Shown one piece after another: positions 31,402 through 43,000 of a stretch of 64,000 nt of DNA. The notes beneath the pieces were generated by a model. The model saw only the letters and a list, made by a program, of their open reading frames with translations. It made no database searches and was not told the DNA's origin. The stretch is from Antennarius striatus (Eukaryota; Chordata; Actinopteri; Lophiiformes; Antennariidae). Each line of letters begins with the position of its first letter. Position 1 is the first letter of the stretch. The stretch covers positions 12,409,501 to 12,473,500 of the forward strand of contig NC_090797.1 of assembly GCF_040054535.1 (NCBI RefSeq). The letters are read 5' to 3'. Made by a program: the position numbers and the translations under genes.

Positions 31402-32089
31402 ACCATAAGTCAACCCCCTGCTGGCCCATCGTCCCTGAGGGAAACTGAATCAGTGCCTGTATAATATTTTTTCTTGTATATAACATGTATTGTGAATGCA
31501 TTTGTTTCGTAAACCATTGTCAATAAACTTGTGTGATTACTTTTAAGTCATTTCATATCAGAGTTCATGTTTTACATCAGCACAAATCCGACATGAGAGA
31601 TATTAAAGGCTGATTCTGTAATTAACAAAATAACAAAGCAGGTTATTATTTGTCAATGTTAAATAATGCCAGTCAGAAGGTCGGACAGCTGAGCACTTTT
31701 GGAGTCCCGAATTTCTTTTTACTCGTAAAACACACAATGGGTGTACAAATTCAGGCACAACACAAAGAGGTTGTACTCAGTCACTTGATTTTAATGTGTT
31801 TCATGTGGTTCGGGCATAATATGAAGTACATGTTGTTGTCCACTGTGTTCATTATGGAGCAAATAGCTACTGTTTGTAAAATTATTATGAGCAAAAATGT
31901 AAAATAATTGATTGCGTACACGTGACTGTTACTTTTGAAAAAGTTCTAACTTGAGGTTTAATGTCTCCCTACTGTGACCTGTAGAGGGAAGTAACGTCAT
32001 GAAATTCCACACAATGAATGGCAAAACTCAGGTTTTCAACCATTGAGATAGATCTGAGAAGATTGGCGTCTTTCTTAACACTGGAAAAA

Positions 32090-32090
<1 letters not shown>
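31402..32090. other. Kinase C 3' UTR and spacer
   Basis: PolyA signal at about 31521. The first 215 bp match E up to its LTR insertion at 61225. No gene recognised; an 85-codon ORF at 31650 has no family likeness. Confidence 0.5.
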
Positions 32091-32124
<34 letters not shown>

Positions 32125-32250
32125 ATAATAATAATAAAAACAGAAACAACAACAACAACAACAATAATAATAATGATAATAATAATAATAATAATATTAA
32201 TAATAATAATAATAATAATAAGGAGTAATACAATAATAATAATATAATAA
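32091..32250. repeat. Compound trinucleotide tract at a recombination joint
   Basis: (CTA)n, (AAC)n and (AAT)n runs separate type 2 kinase flank from a type 1 kinase tail. No such tract is at this place in A, D or E. Confidence 0.85.
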
Positions 32251-32448
32251 TACAGTAGCAGGCCTGTTACTGTGTGGCAGATGGGAGTGGTTCTCTATAA
32301 CATGCTGCACCAACACTTTTTGAAGAGCCTCTGCATCAGTCAGAAGTTGTCTCCAAACTGCCAAAACGTGTTGCGTCTGTGTCTGGCTGAGGACCCTCAG
32401 CAGCGTCCCACTCTGGAGCAGCTCCTGAGTCATTCCTGGCTGGAATGA
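32251..32448 (+). pseudogene. Type 1 kinase 3' tail (extra copy in sub-unit C)
   Basis: Begins abruptly after AAT repeats at the codons for [10 protein letters not shown] and continues to the stop, matching 47734-47931 in D. It encodes only the last 65 residues (C-lobe end). Its AATAAA-bearing 3' UTR follows. It marks where the E-like half of C joins the A/D-like half. Confidence 0.9.
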
Positions 32449-34080
32449 ACCATAAGTCAACCCCCTGCTGGCCCATCGTCCCTGAGCGAAACTGAATCAG
32501 TGCCTGTATCTTTTCTTGTATATAACATGTGTATTTGTTTAGTAAATCTTTTGTCAATAAATTTGTGTGATAATTTTGTGTCCGAGTTCATGTTTTATAT
32601 CAGCACAAATACTACATGAGGGATGTTAAAAGCTGATTCAGTAATTTTGGTTGCATGTCATAAAATGATTCGAACAAAGTAGGTTATCATGTCACTCATG
32701 AATAATGGGAGAATGAAATCAGGAAGCACACGAACACAAGTACAGCCCACCGTAATGATGGAACTGAAGTGGCTTTTCACTCTGATATAAACCACAAAGG
32801 AAAACCACCATGGACCCTGACAGTAAAGGGATAACGTTCCCAGGTGTTGAAAAGTGAAAATGTGTAATTAGCATCACTGCCCGCTAGATGGCGCTTCAAG
32901 CAAAATCTGAAAAGAAAGGTTTAAACTGGGAAGTATCTGCGCCCTAGATGAGGGAGTTTATTACTTGAAGTAAAAAAATATTTCCAATCCTTTCTAACTT
33001 TCTAACAGGGACAAAGCGAAAGGTTTTTTTTTGTGTTGGCTATGTCAGTCAGAGAAGGTACTCTGATCAGATCTCACCTGTAGATGGAGGCCCCGCCTCC
33101 GCGATTCATGTCAAATTAAGTTGAATAAAAACAAACCTTTTGGAGGCCACGCCCAGCAGCAAACTGTCGCCATGGAGATGCACAAAAACAATTGCGTGTA
33201 AAATGACATAAATCCTCTTGAGTGGTGAGACTGACTCGTATTTCAAGCTCGAGTCATTTTTTGTGGTCTCCGTCTCCAGTCACTGAGGACAGAAGTTCTG
33301 CTCGATGTGAAGATCCAGAAAGCTCTGCAGACGGTGAGTTTAAAACGACTGTGGTCCGGACACAGGTTCCACCTGAGAACAGGGTCCATGAAGGTTCCAC
33401 GGTTTCTGGATTCAGACTGAAAAGTAAACAGATCGGAACCTTTGACCCAGAACCAGCTGATCCGGGTCATAACCTCTTCCCCAGTAGTGACCAGTGATAA
33501 AGAAAGCTACCTCAGCCCCGCCCCTCCACCCACCTGACATTTAGCCCGGCCAATCAGTCATCCCTGCCTCAGCAAACATGTCCACCTTCATGCTGGTCTG
33601 TGAATGTACCGCCCACTGAACACCAGTGTGTGTGTGTGTGTGTGTGTGTGAACCAACCTTCGTCACACCCTGAGGGGTTGTGTGAGTTCTCAGCCTGTTG
33701 ACTGTTCGTGTGTGTGTGCGCAATATTTTCTAAAATATCTAAATAAATTTGATATCTATCAGTTGCGTGACTTTTTTTTAGTCCCGTTCAGGAATCACAA
33801 ACATTTAAGGGACTTAAAACCTTTTGAATCCGGTGACCAATCAGAACCAGGCATCAACATCTGGACGCAACGCTGAAGCTAACTAAACGTTAGCAGGACA
33901 GCTGTCAGAAACAACTTCTTCACACAGATCTTTATGCTGCTGGAACTCTATTTGTCTTTTTAAAGAAGGAAAACAGGACTGAACAAAACCCTGAACAAAA
34001 ATACTTGAGCGCCCCTAACCCTAAATTGCCAGCGAGAACAGCCGGCAGCAGGAACGTGGGTATTGGGTTTGCGCCGGTCC
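32449..34080. other. Convergent spacer of sub-unit C, with (TG)n at 33626-33650
   Basis: Matches 3651-5323. Contains the AATAAA of the kinase tail at about 32556, the 91-codon ORF equivalent at 33222-33497, and a 25-bp GT tract. No gene recognised. Confidence 0.5.
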
Positions 34081-34197
<117 letters not shown>

Positions 34198-34344
34198 CTA
34201 AAGCACCAGAGGGAACAGGTCGGAAGCCCAGACCTCAGTGACCTCTGCTAAGGGGTCAGGTCAGGACCAGGGTTTGTTCTGGTCATGTGATCAAAATCAG
34301 TTTACAACAAATGCCACTTCCCACTGATAGAGACTGGTTAGCTT

Positions 34345-34694
34345 GTGTTTCATGACAAGTTCACAACACTGGACCCACTGTGGCACGTCAGACACCTGGG
34401 TGAGGTCATCACTGTTAATATGTAGAATCAGTTCAAGCTCTCCAAAGTGGAATGGTTACCACTGATACTTACACAGGTAAAGTCAGATTCTGCAGCACTG
34501 ACCTCAGCTGAGTTTCTGTTTGTCCAGGATGGGGTCCAGATGCTCGCTATCCAGAGAACTTCATACAGGATGCACAGCTTCTGCACTGGAATGGTCCGTT
34601 CAAACCGTGGAATTACCCGGCTGTTCACCTGGATCTGTGGGAGAAGTGGTTCATCCCAGACCCCTCCAAAAAGTTTTCATTGGTACGACCTTAG
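34345..34694 (+). pseudogene. glt8d2: glt8d2-like last two exons (copy C)
   Basis: Second copy of 5588-5937. The penultimate-exon fragment ends at 34399 with its donor, and the last exon is 34528-34694. Reading frame intact. Confidence 0.8.
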
Positions 34695-35116
34695 ATCGAC
34701 CACTGACAACTTTGGAACCTACCATGTTAGACCCACTGGGGATATGAAGCGTGTGAGGGGCAAGACTTTCTTAAACAATAATAAATTATGTAACAAAATA
34801 TTAATTTTTCATTCACTACAGGAGAATGTTCTTGAGAAGTTGTCGGACAAACTGCTTGAGAAACCATTTGTGCTGTTTGTCAGGTCAATTCAGGAACTGC
34901 GACCCTTTCTGTTGTAGCAGATAAAGCCACCACATTTGTACTTGTATGAATGTGCTCCAAGTGAAAAAACTCCCATCTAGACACATAGACACAAAACTCA
35001 AAAGTATTCTGACATGCAAGATTAAACGTGTTTGCACACTGATGTATTTAGTCTGGTTTATTGAGTTGATCAACTGTCTTATTCTTTAGATATAAGTCAA
35101 ACTTGTCAATTAAACT
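34695..35116. other. Spacer between glt8d2 and Penelope relics (C)
   Basis: Copy of 5938-6360; nothing recognised. Confidence 0.4.
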
Positions 35117-36315
35117 GTGAACAAACATTTCCACTTACATTCTGTTGCCTACACACCAGATTACCACAGCAAGGTAATGTCTCTACTCAGCGACAGCAGC
35201 ACTGATGAGACCCTGAAGCACGACCCAACCAGCAGCTACAAAAACAACGTGGTGGAATGCCTACAAATGGAGGAAACTATAAACCACCTGCTATACCATT
35301 GCCTGTACCCTGGGGAAGCCATTCCATGCATATATGGGCTGCACAAAATCATAAAGAAGGAGACCCTTCTGCATCACATACGACATCGCCAAGCATGTTG
35401 CCACCATCTTGGCCCCATTCGTAAGGAAGAACCACTACCAAATACAGAACTCCATGGACATTGTGGAAAAGGTGAGAGGACTGAGATTGGATACAGATGA
35501 GACCATGGTATCCTATGACGTCACCTCCCTGTTCACATGTGTTCATGCAATGGAGGCAGTGGAAGCAGTAAGGCAACGGCTTTCACAGGACAACACCCTC
35601 AGCGACAGGACAAACTTCAACCCTGACCAGATCTGCCAACTTCTGGACCTCTGCCTAAACAGCAACTTTTTCCAGTACAGAGGGAGCTTCTATAGGCAGA
35701 AACACGGATGTGCCATGGGCTCTCAGGTGTCTCCTGTTGCGTCCAATCTGTACATGGAAGAAGTGGAACACATGGCCCTGACCTCATTCAAAGGAGCAAC
35801 ACCAAGCCACTGGTTCCGGTACATGGACGACACAAGAGCAAAATCCACGAGGGGCAACCTTTCACATCAACTCGGTGGACAGCAACATCAAAGATGACGG
35901 AAGTGTGAGTGTTGGGGTATACAGGACTCCAACACAAACAGACCAACACCTGTTTTTTGACTCTCACCATCCATTTGGGCACCAGCTTGGCGCCATCAGG
36001 ACACTGACAAACAGGCCTGACAAGTCACCAACCAGTACCCAAGACCAGGTGAAAGAACAGGATATCCTGACTGGACCTTTGTGAAGGCTCACAGAAGATC
36101 CAGAAGAATAACACAGTGAGGACAGAAGAGAAGGAGAGCAGGCGTAACGGTACAGTGATCCCATGTGTGTCTGGAGTGTCTGAAAAACTGAGGAAGATTT
36201 TTGACAAACACCAGATTCTTGTGTATTTTAAGTGTTTTTGGAGACGCTGCCCCTTCATCCAGTGCTGTCCACCCTCCTGTGTGGTGTGGTCCAGGAATCT
36301 ATTTTCTTACGGTTA
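35117..36315 (+). mobile_element. Penelope-like element, RT relic (copy C)
   Basis: Copy of 6361-7566 with the same frame breaks. A further 13-base deletion near 35865 removes part of the sequence after FRYMDD that A retains. Dead element. Confidence 0.88.
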
Positions 36316-36866
36316 GAATCAGGAAATCCACTCAGTTTAGGTCATTCAGGAGACTTTGACAATATTGACAGGCATTTTTCATCATTTTTGTCAGTATCTT
36401 GATTCATCCGTCAACTTTATGTTCCGCTGATCATGTTAAAAGGAGGCTGGAGAGTTTGGAGCAGGCTGGGCAGGAGGAGTATGGCCTGGACAAGTTGGCG
36501 GTTTGTCGTACATGAAGAACAACCAGTCACACTTACATTTATGCCTCTGGGCAAATAAAAGACACCAGTTCATCTTTACACGTGTTTTTGTGGTGACAGG
36601 AAGCTGGAGAGATCCGACACCAAACTCTACCTAGAGAAGATTTTTATAGAGACAGAACAGAATTATGTTTTAACACTGTTTTATTTTAATTAGTCTCTCA
36701 GTTAACAGGAGAACCAGTGTGTCTTAATGGAGGAGTGAGTTCTACACAGTGTAATTTAGTTTACAGTGAATTAGTAAGAGTTTCTGCCCCCTCCACAGGC
36801 AGTAAAGAGTGCAGTGAAATGTCCTGTTTGGAGATGAAGTGATGTTTGTGTTGTGGTTCAGTGACT
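36316..36866. other. Spacer to sub-unit D
   Basis: Copy of 7567-8104; nothing recognised with confidence. Confidence 0.4.
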
Positions 36867-37750
36867 TCACAGCTGGATGTTCACTGACGCGGAGCTGGAC
36901 AGACAGAACCTGGACAGACAGACAGATGAAGCTGCTGCTCAGTTCTGTCAGACCTTCACCTTCATATGATTGTCTGACTCATATGACCGGAAAGAACACA
37001 GTCCGCTCTGTTTCCTCTGAGTTCATATGAACGGGTCTGAATGGACGGGGCGCCACCTGCAGGCAGGAGGCTGGAAAAACAGTTCAAAACGTAAAGGAAT
37101 CAAAAACTACTCAATTCTGTTGCCTGTGGCAACGCTCAAAGACTGCACAAGTCCAGACCACATGTTCCAATACATTTATAGGAATAAAACCTGTAATCCT
37201 TATAAACTCTGCCTAAGCCTGTTCTAATTTTTTGAATGTGGGTTATTCAGTCGGTTTAACAAATTTATTCCCAGGTTGCAGACTGTAATTTCATCTGTGC
37301 TGTATGTCGTGCATACATGGTACAATTCAAAATAAAGTTGACTATGTTTTTTCAAATATAAATGGGTCTTCTCTGCTGTCCAGGCACCCATTGTTTTTCA
37401 TCATACAAAATATTCGGAAATTTCCATATTAATTTAAGAAATATTGTACATTATTTCATATCATTAAATATTAATCAATAATGTAGAAAAACAAATCTGC
37501 TTTTGTTAAATTGTTATTAATAATTTTTTGTTTGTGCTGTAACGCAAATAATAAACGAGATGAAGCTGCTTGATTTCTACTCAGGATTTGGTGTTTAATT
37601 CTTATTAAAATGAGAGTCGGAGGCTTTTAAAGTCATATTTGTCGGCTTTTTAATATTTATTTCAGATGCGAAAAACAATGAGCCAAAGTTGCACATGAAG
37701 CTGTCAGACAGCGTCACAATGTTAAAGTGTTTCCACAATTTTTATTTTTA
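36867..37750 (+). repeat. Head block of sub-unit D, left of the gypsy insertion
   Basis: Matches 1-1150 but lacks about 270 bp between the GACCTTCA and the CATATGACCGGAAAG stretches. A short inverted repeat, CATATGATTGTCTGACTCATATG, marks the joint near 36963-36985. Confidence 0.8.
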
Positions 37751-38664
37751 TGTAGCCAGGTCAAATAGACAATGCATTTATAATAAAGCGGTTACACATT
37801 TCTTCATGCTGCCTGGTGTTACGTTGTTGGTTGGCCAGTAGGAGTCGCACTTTTAGTTGCGTCCACGGGACGTTTACCTGGGCTGACGTCTGTCACGTGG
37901 GATGTTAGTGGCGCGAAAGTTATGCATCTGACGTCGGGTCACGTGGGACGTAATTGGCGCGCTGCAGTCGCACACTCACTTTGTGGATGAGACAGATGCG
38001 GAGCGGAGACAGGTGGTTATCGCTGAGTTTGAAAAAGACGCCAAATTGACCACGTTGTGGAGGATAAGATTAATTTCTTGGCGTAAGTAATCTTAAGGTT
38101 GTTATTTCAGTTTGGGCATTATATGAAAGAATTATTTTGGTGATGTTGCTGACTGAGTCCGTTTATGCAGAGGGGAGAGCACACCGCTTGACGTGCTTAT
38201 CAAGTGTTCGTCGTCATTTCTAGAAATGAAACCCTGTTTAGGATATTAAGGTATGTGTAATAACTACAATGTACTGTGTATCCAAGATGTTTCTGTGATG
38301 TTGTATTGCACATGTATTTTTAGAATGATGCTCAGTAGTGTGTATTTTATTTTATAGAAATTGCCACTACTGTTGTCTTGTCTTGTCTGGTGTTGTCTTG
38401 TGAAGGTTAAGTTTTAGTTTTAATCAAAGTTTTATTTGTTATCTTTTATTTTTCCTTTATTATCCTCCAAATCGTTTCGGGGAGGTAAATGGAAATTTTA
38501 TTGTTTATGTTTTAATAAACTGCCAATTCGACCAAATTTAATGCTGTCCTCTACCTGAGTTGGGGGGGGGAGAACAGTCGGGAAATAGAACCCACATTTG
38601 GGGAGCCCTCAGACTGTGTGTGTGTCTCGGTGTTGTCCGGCTGGCCACACATAGCCTGGTCACA
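37751..38664 (+). repeat. Gypsy 5' LTR, 914 bp
   Basis: TGTAGCCAGG to GGTCACA. Contains one copy of a 47-bp unit (CACGTGGGATG…ATGCATCTGACGT) that is doubled in the 3' LTR. Confidence 0.93.
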
Positions 38665-38680
38665 TAACCGCTCCTCTTTT

Positions 38681-38700
38681 TGGTGTCAGAAGTGGGATTT
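38681..38700 (+). promoter_or_regulatory. Gypsy primer binding site, tRNA-Leu type
   Basis: TGGTGTCAGAAGTGGGAT complements the 3' end of tRNA-Leu (…ATCCCACTTCTGACA plus CCA) as I know it. It lies about 17 bases after the LTR end, farther than usual. Confidence 0.75.
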
Positions 38701-38920
38701 CCAGGTTGATTTGGCCTATAGATTATTTTTTGTGGTTTGATAAGATTTTGGTAGTGCTAGCGCCTAGTAACAAGACAACAGTAGTGGCGAAGAGGAGTTC
38801 TGCCCAGCCTGGTGAGAGTACCACTGCTACGTGAGGACGAGACGTCAGCGGCACGGGGCTAGGGGACCAGAGAAACAAGAATTCCCAGAGACTGTGAGGT
38901 TCAAAAAGAGACATTACATG

Positions 38921-40024
38921 ATGTCGGAAGGGGAAGAAACCCCAGGGGTGTCCAGGCCAGTCCAAGTCGGGGGAGAGTCGGCTGCATCATCGAGTGGAGA
39001 TCACCTGTCAAGTCTACAGTCACAATTAACTGAGCTGAGTAAAAAACATGATGCTGTGATGTCCAGTATTGCCTCTTTGGGTAATGCACAACCAAGGTCT
39101 GTTGTATATGTACCAAGAGAAAGGCAGATTGTACCTTTTAATGGTGACTCAGGAAAAGATGCTCAGTCTGTTGATGAGTTTATTGACGAGATAGAAAGGG
39201 CAATAAGTCTGAGAGGTCTAAGGGAAGCTGACCAAGTAGACTTTATCCTGTCACATTTAAGAGGATCTGCCTTAGATGAAATTAAGTTACGCACATATAG
39301 ACAGGATAAGAAACCCAGTGATCTGTTTTCATACCTACGGGAGGCGTTTAGAGAGAAACGCACCACACCACAGTTGCTACATGCATTCTACGCGCGCAGA
39401 CAGTCAGAGGGAGAAGACCTGAGAGACTATTCGCATGCCCTCTCTCAGCTGTTCAATACCGCGTTACTCACTTCTCCTGACGTTGTTTGTGACCCACAGC
39501 TTGCGGTGCGCGACCAGTTCATTGAAGGTTTGCGTGACTCCACCCTTCGTCGTGAACTCAGGAGGCTCACAAGAGAAAAACCACAATCCAGCCTGGTTGA
39601 GGTTAGAGAGGAGGCTATTATGTGGACCATGGAGGATCGACCCAGAGGTAGCAGTGTGGCGAGGAGTAGAAACATGGTGGGAGATAGACTTGATGGACAT
39701 CCAGTGAACAGTGTGTCTGCTCATGACTCTGGAAGTGATTTAACCTTAGCTCTCCAGGAAGTTGTTAAAATGATGGCTGAACAAGGCAAGGCGATTGGAG
39801 AGCTGACCAGTGCCGTACGTGAGCTCACCAGTCAGAAAACCAGGCCTAGTGCGACAAGCTTACCTAATAAGCCGAAGGTAACTCCCAGATACACGGAAGA
39901 TGGCCAGCCTATATGCCTAAGGTGTGAAGGAGTAGGCCATATGGCCAGGCAGTGCACTACACGCAGGGCCCAAACTAGTCCAAGGCCTACAGTGCAGGGA
40001 AACGAGGATCCTCGGTTGCAATGA
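38921..40024 (+). CDS. Gypsy Gag with CCHC knuckle
   Basis: The open frame begins at 38831 (no ATG); the first good ATG is 38921, giving 367 codons. Middle part resembles Ty3/gypsy capsid (VPFNGDSGKDAQSVDEFIDE, then a LREAFREKRT stretch). The zinc knuckle CLRCEGVGHMARQC is at 39914-39955. It makes the virus-like particle shell and packages RNA. The stop TGA at 40022-40024 overlaps the pol start as ATGA. Confidence 0.88.
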   Translation: MSEGEETPGVSRPVQVGGESAASSSGDHLSSLQSQLTELSKKHDAVMSSIASLGNAQPRSVVYVPRERQIVPFNGDSGKDAQSVDEFIDEIERAISLRGLREADQVDFILSHLRGSALDEIKLRTYRQDKKPSDLFSYLREAFREKRTTPQLLHAFYARRQSEGEDLRDYSHALSQLFNTALLTSPDVVCDPQLAVRDQFIEGLRDSTLRRELRRLTREKPQSSLVEVREEAIMWTMEDRPRGSSVARSRNMVGDRLDGHPVNSVSAHDSGSDLTLALQEVVKMMAEQGKAIGELTSAVRELTSQKTRPSATSLPNKPKVTPRYTEDGQPICLRCEGVGHMARQCTTRRAQTSPRPTVQGNEDPRLQ

Positions 40025-43000
40025 GCCGCGCAATGCGAGGCAGATCGGAAGGCTCACCGCAGACTTTGACTAAAGAAAGGTTTTTGCAGAATGCAGTAGG
40101 AAAATGTCCGGTTGTAGACATTCAGATAGGCGGCATCCCCCTGAAGTGTCTCCTGGATACAGGAAGTAATGTAAGTACTTTGACCGAGCGTTTTTTCAGA
40201 AACCACCTACATGGAGATGATAAGGACATGCATCATACATCAAAATGGCTAAAAATCACTGCAGCTAACAAACTACCCTTACCGTATCTTGGCTATGTTG
40301 AGCTGGATATACAAGTCATGGGGATCTCTATTCCTGAATGTGGGTTTTTGATAATCAGAGATGATAATACAACCGACACAAAGGGTCTTGACTCTTGCCC
40401 GCCAGGAATAATTGGAATGAACATAGCTAAACGGTGCAAGCAGTTGATACTGACTGAGTTTGATGAAGCGCTTGGAGGTGAACTAGACTCGGACTGGCGA
40501 GGAGTCTTTCAACGTGTACAGGAGGCGGAAGTAGGTGGAAAGACAGTCATGGCTCGTATAGCACAAAAGGACAAGTGTCACTTGCCTGCGCTATCAGTAG
40601 TCACGGTGAATGTGAGAAACCCTAAAAGAGACTTTGGTGACGCTTCCACTCTGATATTTGAGTCAAGCAATACCCCACTGCCTGGTGGAGTTATTGTAGT
40701 ACCCACTGTTGTGTCTGCTAGCAGCCACATTTTCCCAGTGCAAGTAGTTAACGTGTCACCAGTTGATGTTTGGCTCCCACCGAAAGTCAGATTGGGTATT
40801 ATGACCCCATGCCACAGCATTGGAAATGATCTGTGTGAAGTTCAGTTTCAGCGCATATCAGCTACTCATGAAGAAGTAACTGTCAGTCAGAGAGATGTTG
40901 AAAAATCAGACACAGAAGTACAGACACTTTTTGATCGGCTGCACATAGGTGGTACACCAGAACAACGAGTAAAGTTAAAAGCCTTGTTGCTGAAATATGC
41001 AGATGTTTTTGCAGTCCACGATGAGGACTTAGGCTATACAGATCGAGTCACACATGAGATCCCTGTAAGGGATGAAACCCCAATTTCCCAGCCTTACAGA
41101 CGTATCCCACCAAACCAGTATCAGGAGGTGAGGGATCACATCTCAGAACTGTTGCGCAAGGGAGTTATTCAACAGAGTTCCAGTTCATATGCATCTCCCA
41201 TAGTCTTGGTCAGGAAGCCTGATAGTAGTCTAAGGCTATGTGTAGACTACAGGAAGCTGAACCTAAAAACCCGGCGTGACGCATTTCCATTGCCCCGTAT
41301 TGATGAAAGTTTGGATGCCCTGAGCGGTGCAGAGTTTTTCTCCAGCATTGATCTTGCAAGTGGTTACCATCAAGTTGCTGTCCATGAAAGAGATAGACAC
41401 AAAACAGCTTTCATAACTCCGTTTGGCCTTTATGAATATCTGCGAATGCCGTTTGGGTTATGCAATGCGCCTGCAACCTTTCAACGATTAATGCAGGCAA
41501 CAATGAGTGATCTTGTTTTCCAAATGGTCCTGGTTTATTTGGATGACCTGCTAGTGTTTTCACACACTTTTGAAGAACACCTGAAGAGACTGGAAATAGT
41601 CCTTAAGAGGTTAAAGGAGACAGGTTTAAAAGTAAAAGTGGAAAAATGTCACTTTCTTCAGTCTGAGGTCAAGTTTTTGGGTCATCAGGTTTCAGCTCAG
41701 GGTGTGGGTACTGACCCAGATAAGATCAGTGCAGTGAAGGCTTGGCCCCTTCCGAATAATGTAAAAGAACTCAGATCCTTTTTGGGGTTCTGCAGTTATT
41801 ACAGAAGGTTCATTAAAGGGTTTTCACAGGTGGCAGGACCTCTCCATGAGGTTGTAAATGCATGTGGTAAAGAGAGGTGCCCAGCTAAGGTCAGCAAATT
41901 GTTTGAGGCAGCGTGGACACCTACCTGTGCCCATGCTTTTGAACTACTTAAGGAAGAATTAACCAAGGCTCCCATGCTTGGTTATGCAGACTTCAACTTA
42001 CCGTTTGTCCTAGAGACGGATGCTAGTAACCTTGGCTTAGGTGCAGTGTTGTATCAGGTTCAGAGTGGAAAGAAAAAAGTCATGGCTTATGCTAGTCGCA
42101 GACTGAGAGGCGCGGAAAAGAATGACAGAAATTACAGCAGTATGAAATTGGAACTTCTTGCGTTAAAATGGGCTGTAACTGAGAAGTTCAGGAGTTATCT
42201 GCTGGGATCCAAGTTCACAGTCCTAACTGATAACAACCCGCTATGCCACCTTTCTACTGCTAAGCTAGGTGCTATCCAACAGCGCTGGGTTGCACAGTTG
42301 GCTGTGTTCGATTTTGAAGTCAAGTACCGGCCTGGTCGTTGTAACTCAGCGGCCGATGCTCTCTCTAGACAGCCAGCGTTGAATGAGTCTGATCCTGAGT
42401 CGGAGGATGCAGAATTTGATGGTTGTGTTGCAATTTGTGACAGTCTTAGAACAGGCACGGCTGTAGGGCTAGAGTTGGGGACCGCAGGGGTCGAACACCA
42501 CCAGGTGAGACAATTAAAAGTCTCAGAACCCAATGATGGAGAGAATGGTCTGTTGCATAGTAACACCCCCACGCTCCCTGGTTATACCAAAACTGAACTC
42601 CAGACATTGCAAGCCTCAGACCCAACACTTAGGGTTTTGAAAGCGTTGTGGGATAAGAAACAGAAACCCTCTTTTCAGGAAAGACAAGTTCTACCTGCTC
42701 CAGTGCGATCCCTATTGAAACAATGGCCCAGGTTGACAGAAAAAGATGGACTCTTGTATAGAGAAATTGAGGATGTGAGCCTTGGAAAATGTTTTCAGCT
42801 GTTGTTACCTGCTTGTCTCAGAGAAAAGGTGCTCACCAGTGTGCATAATCAGATGGGCCACCAAGGGATAGAACGCACACTTGGACTTCTAAAGCAGAGA
42901 TGTTTTTGGGGAGGTATGCATGAAGAGGTTGAACAATGGGTTAAAAATTGTCAGAGGTGTGTCCTAACTAAACTGCCACAACCCAAGATCCGTGCACCCC

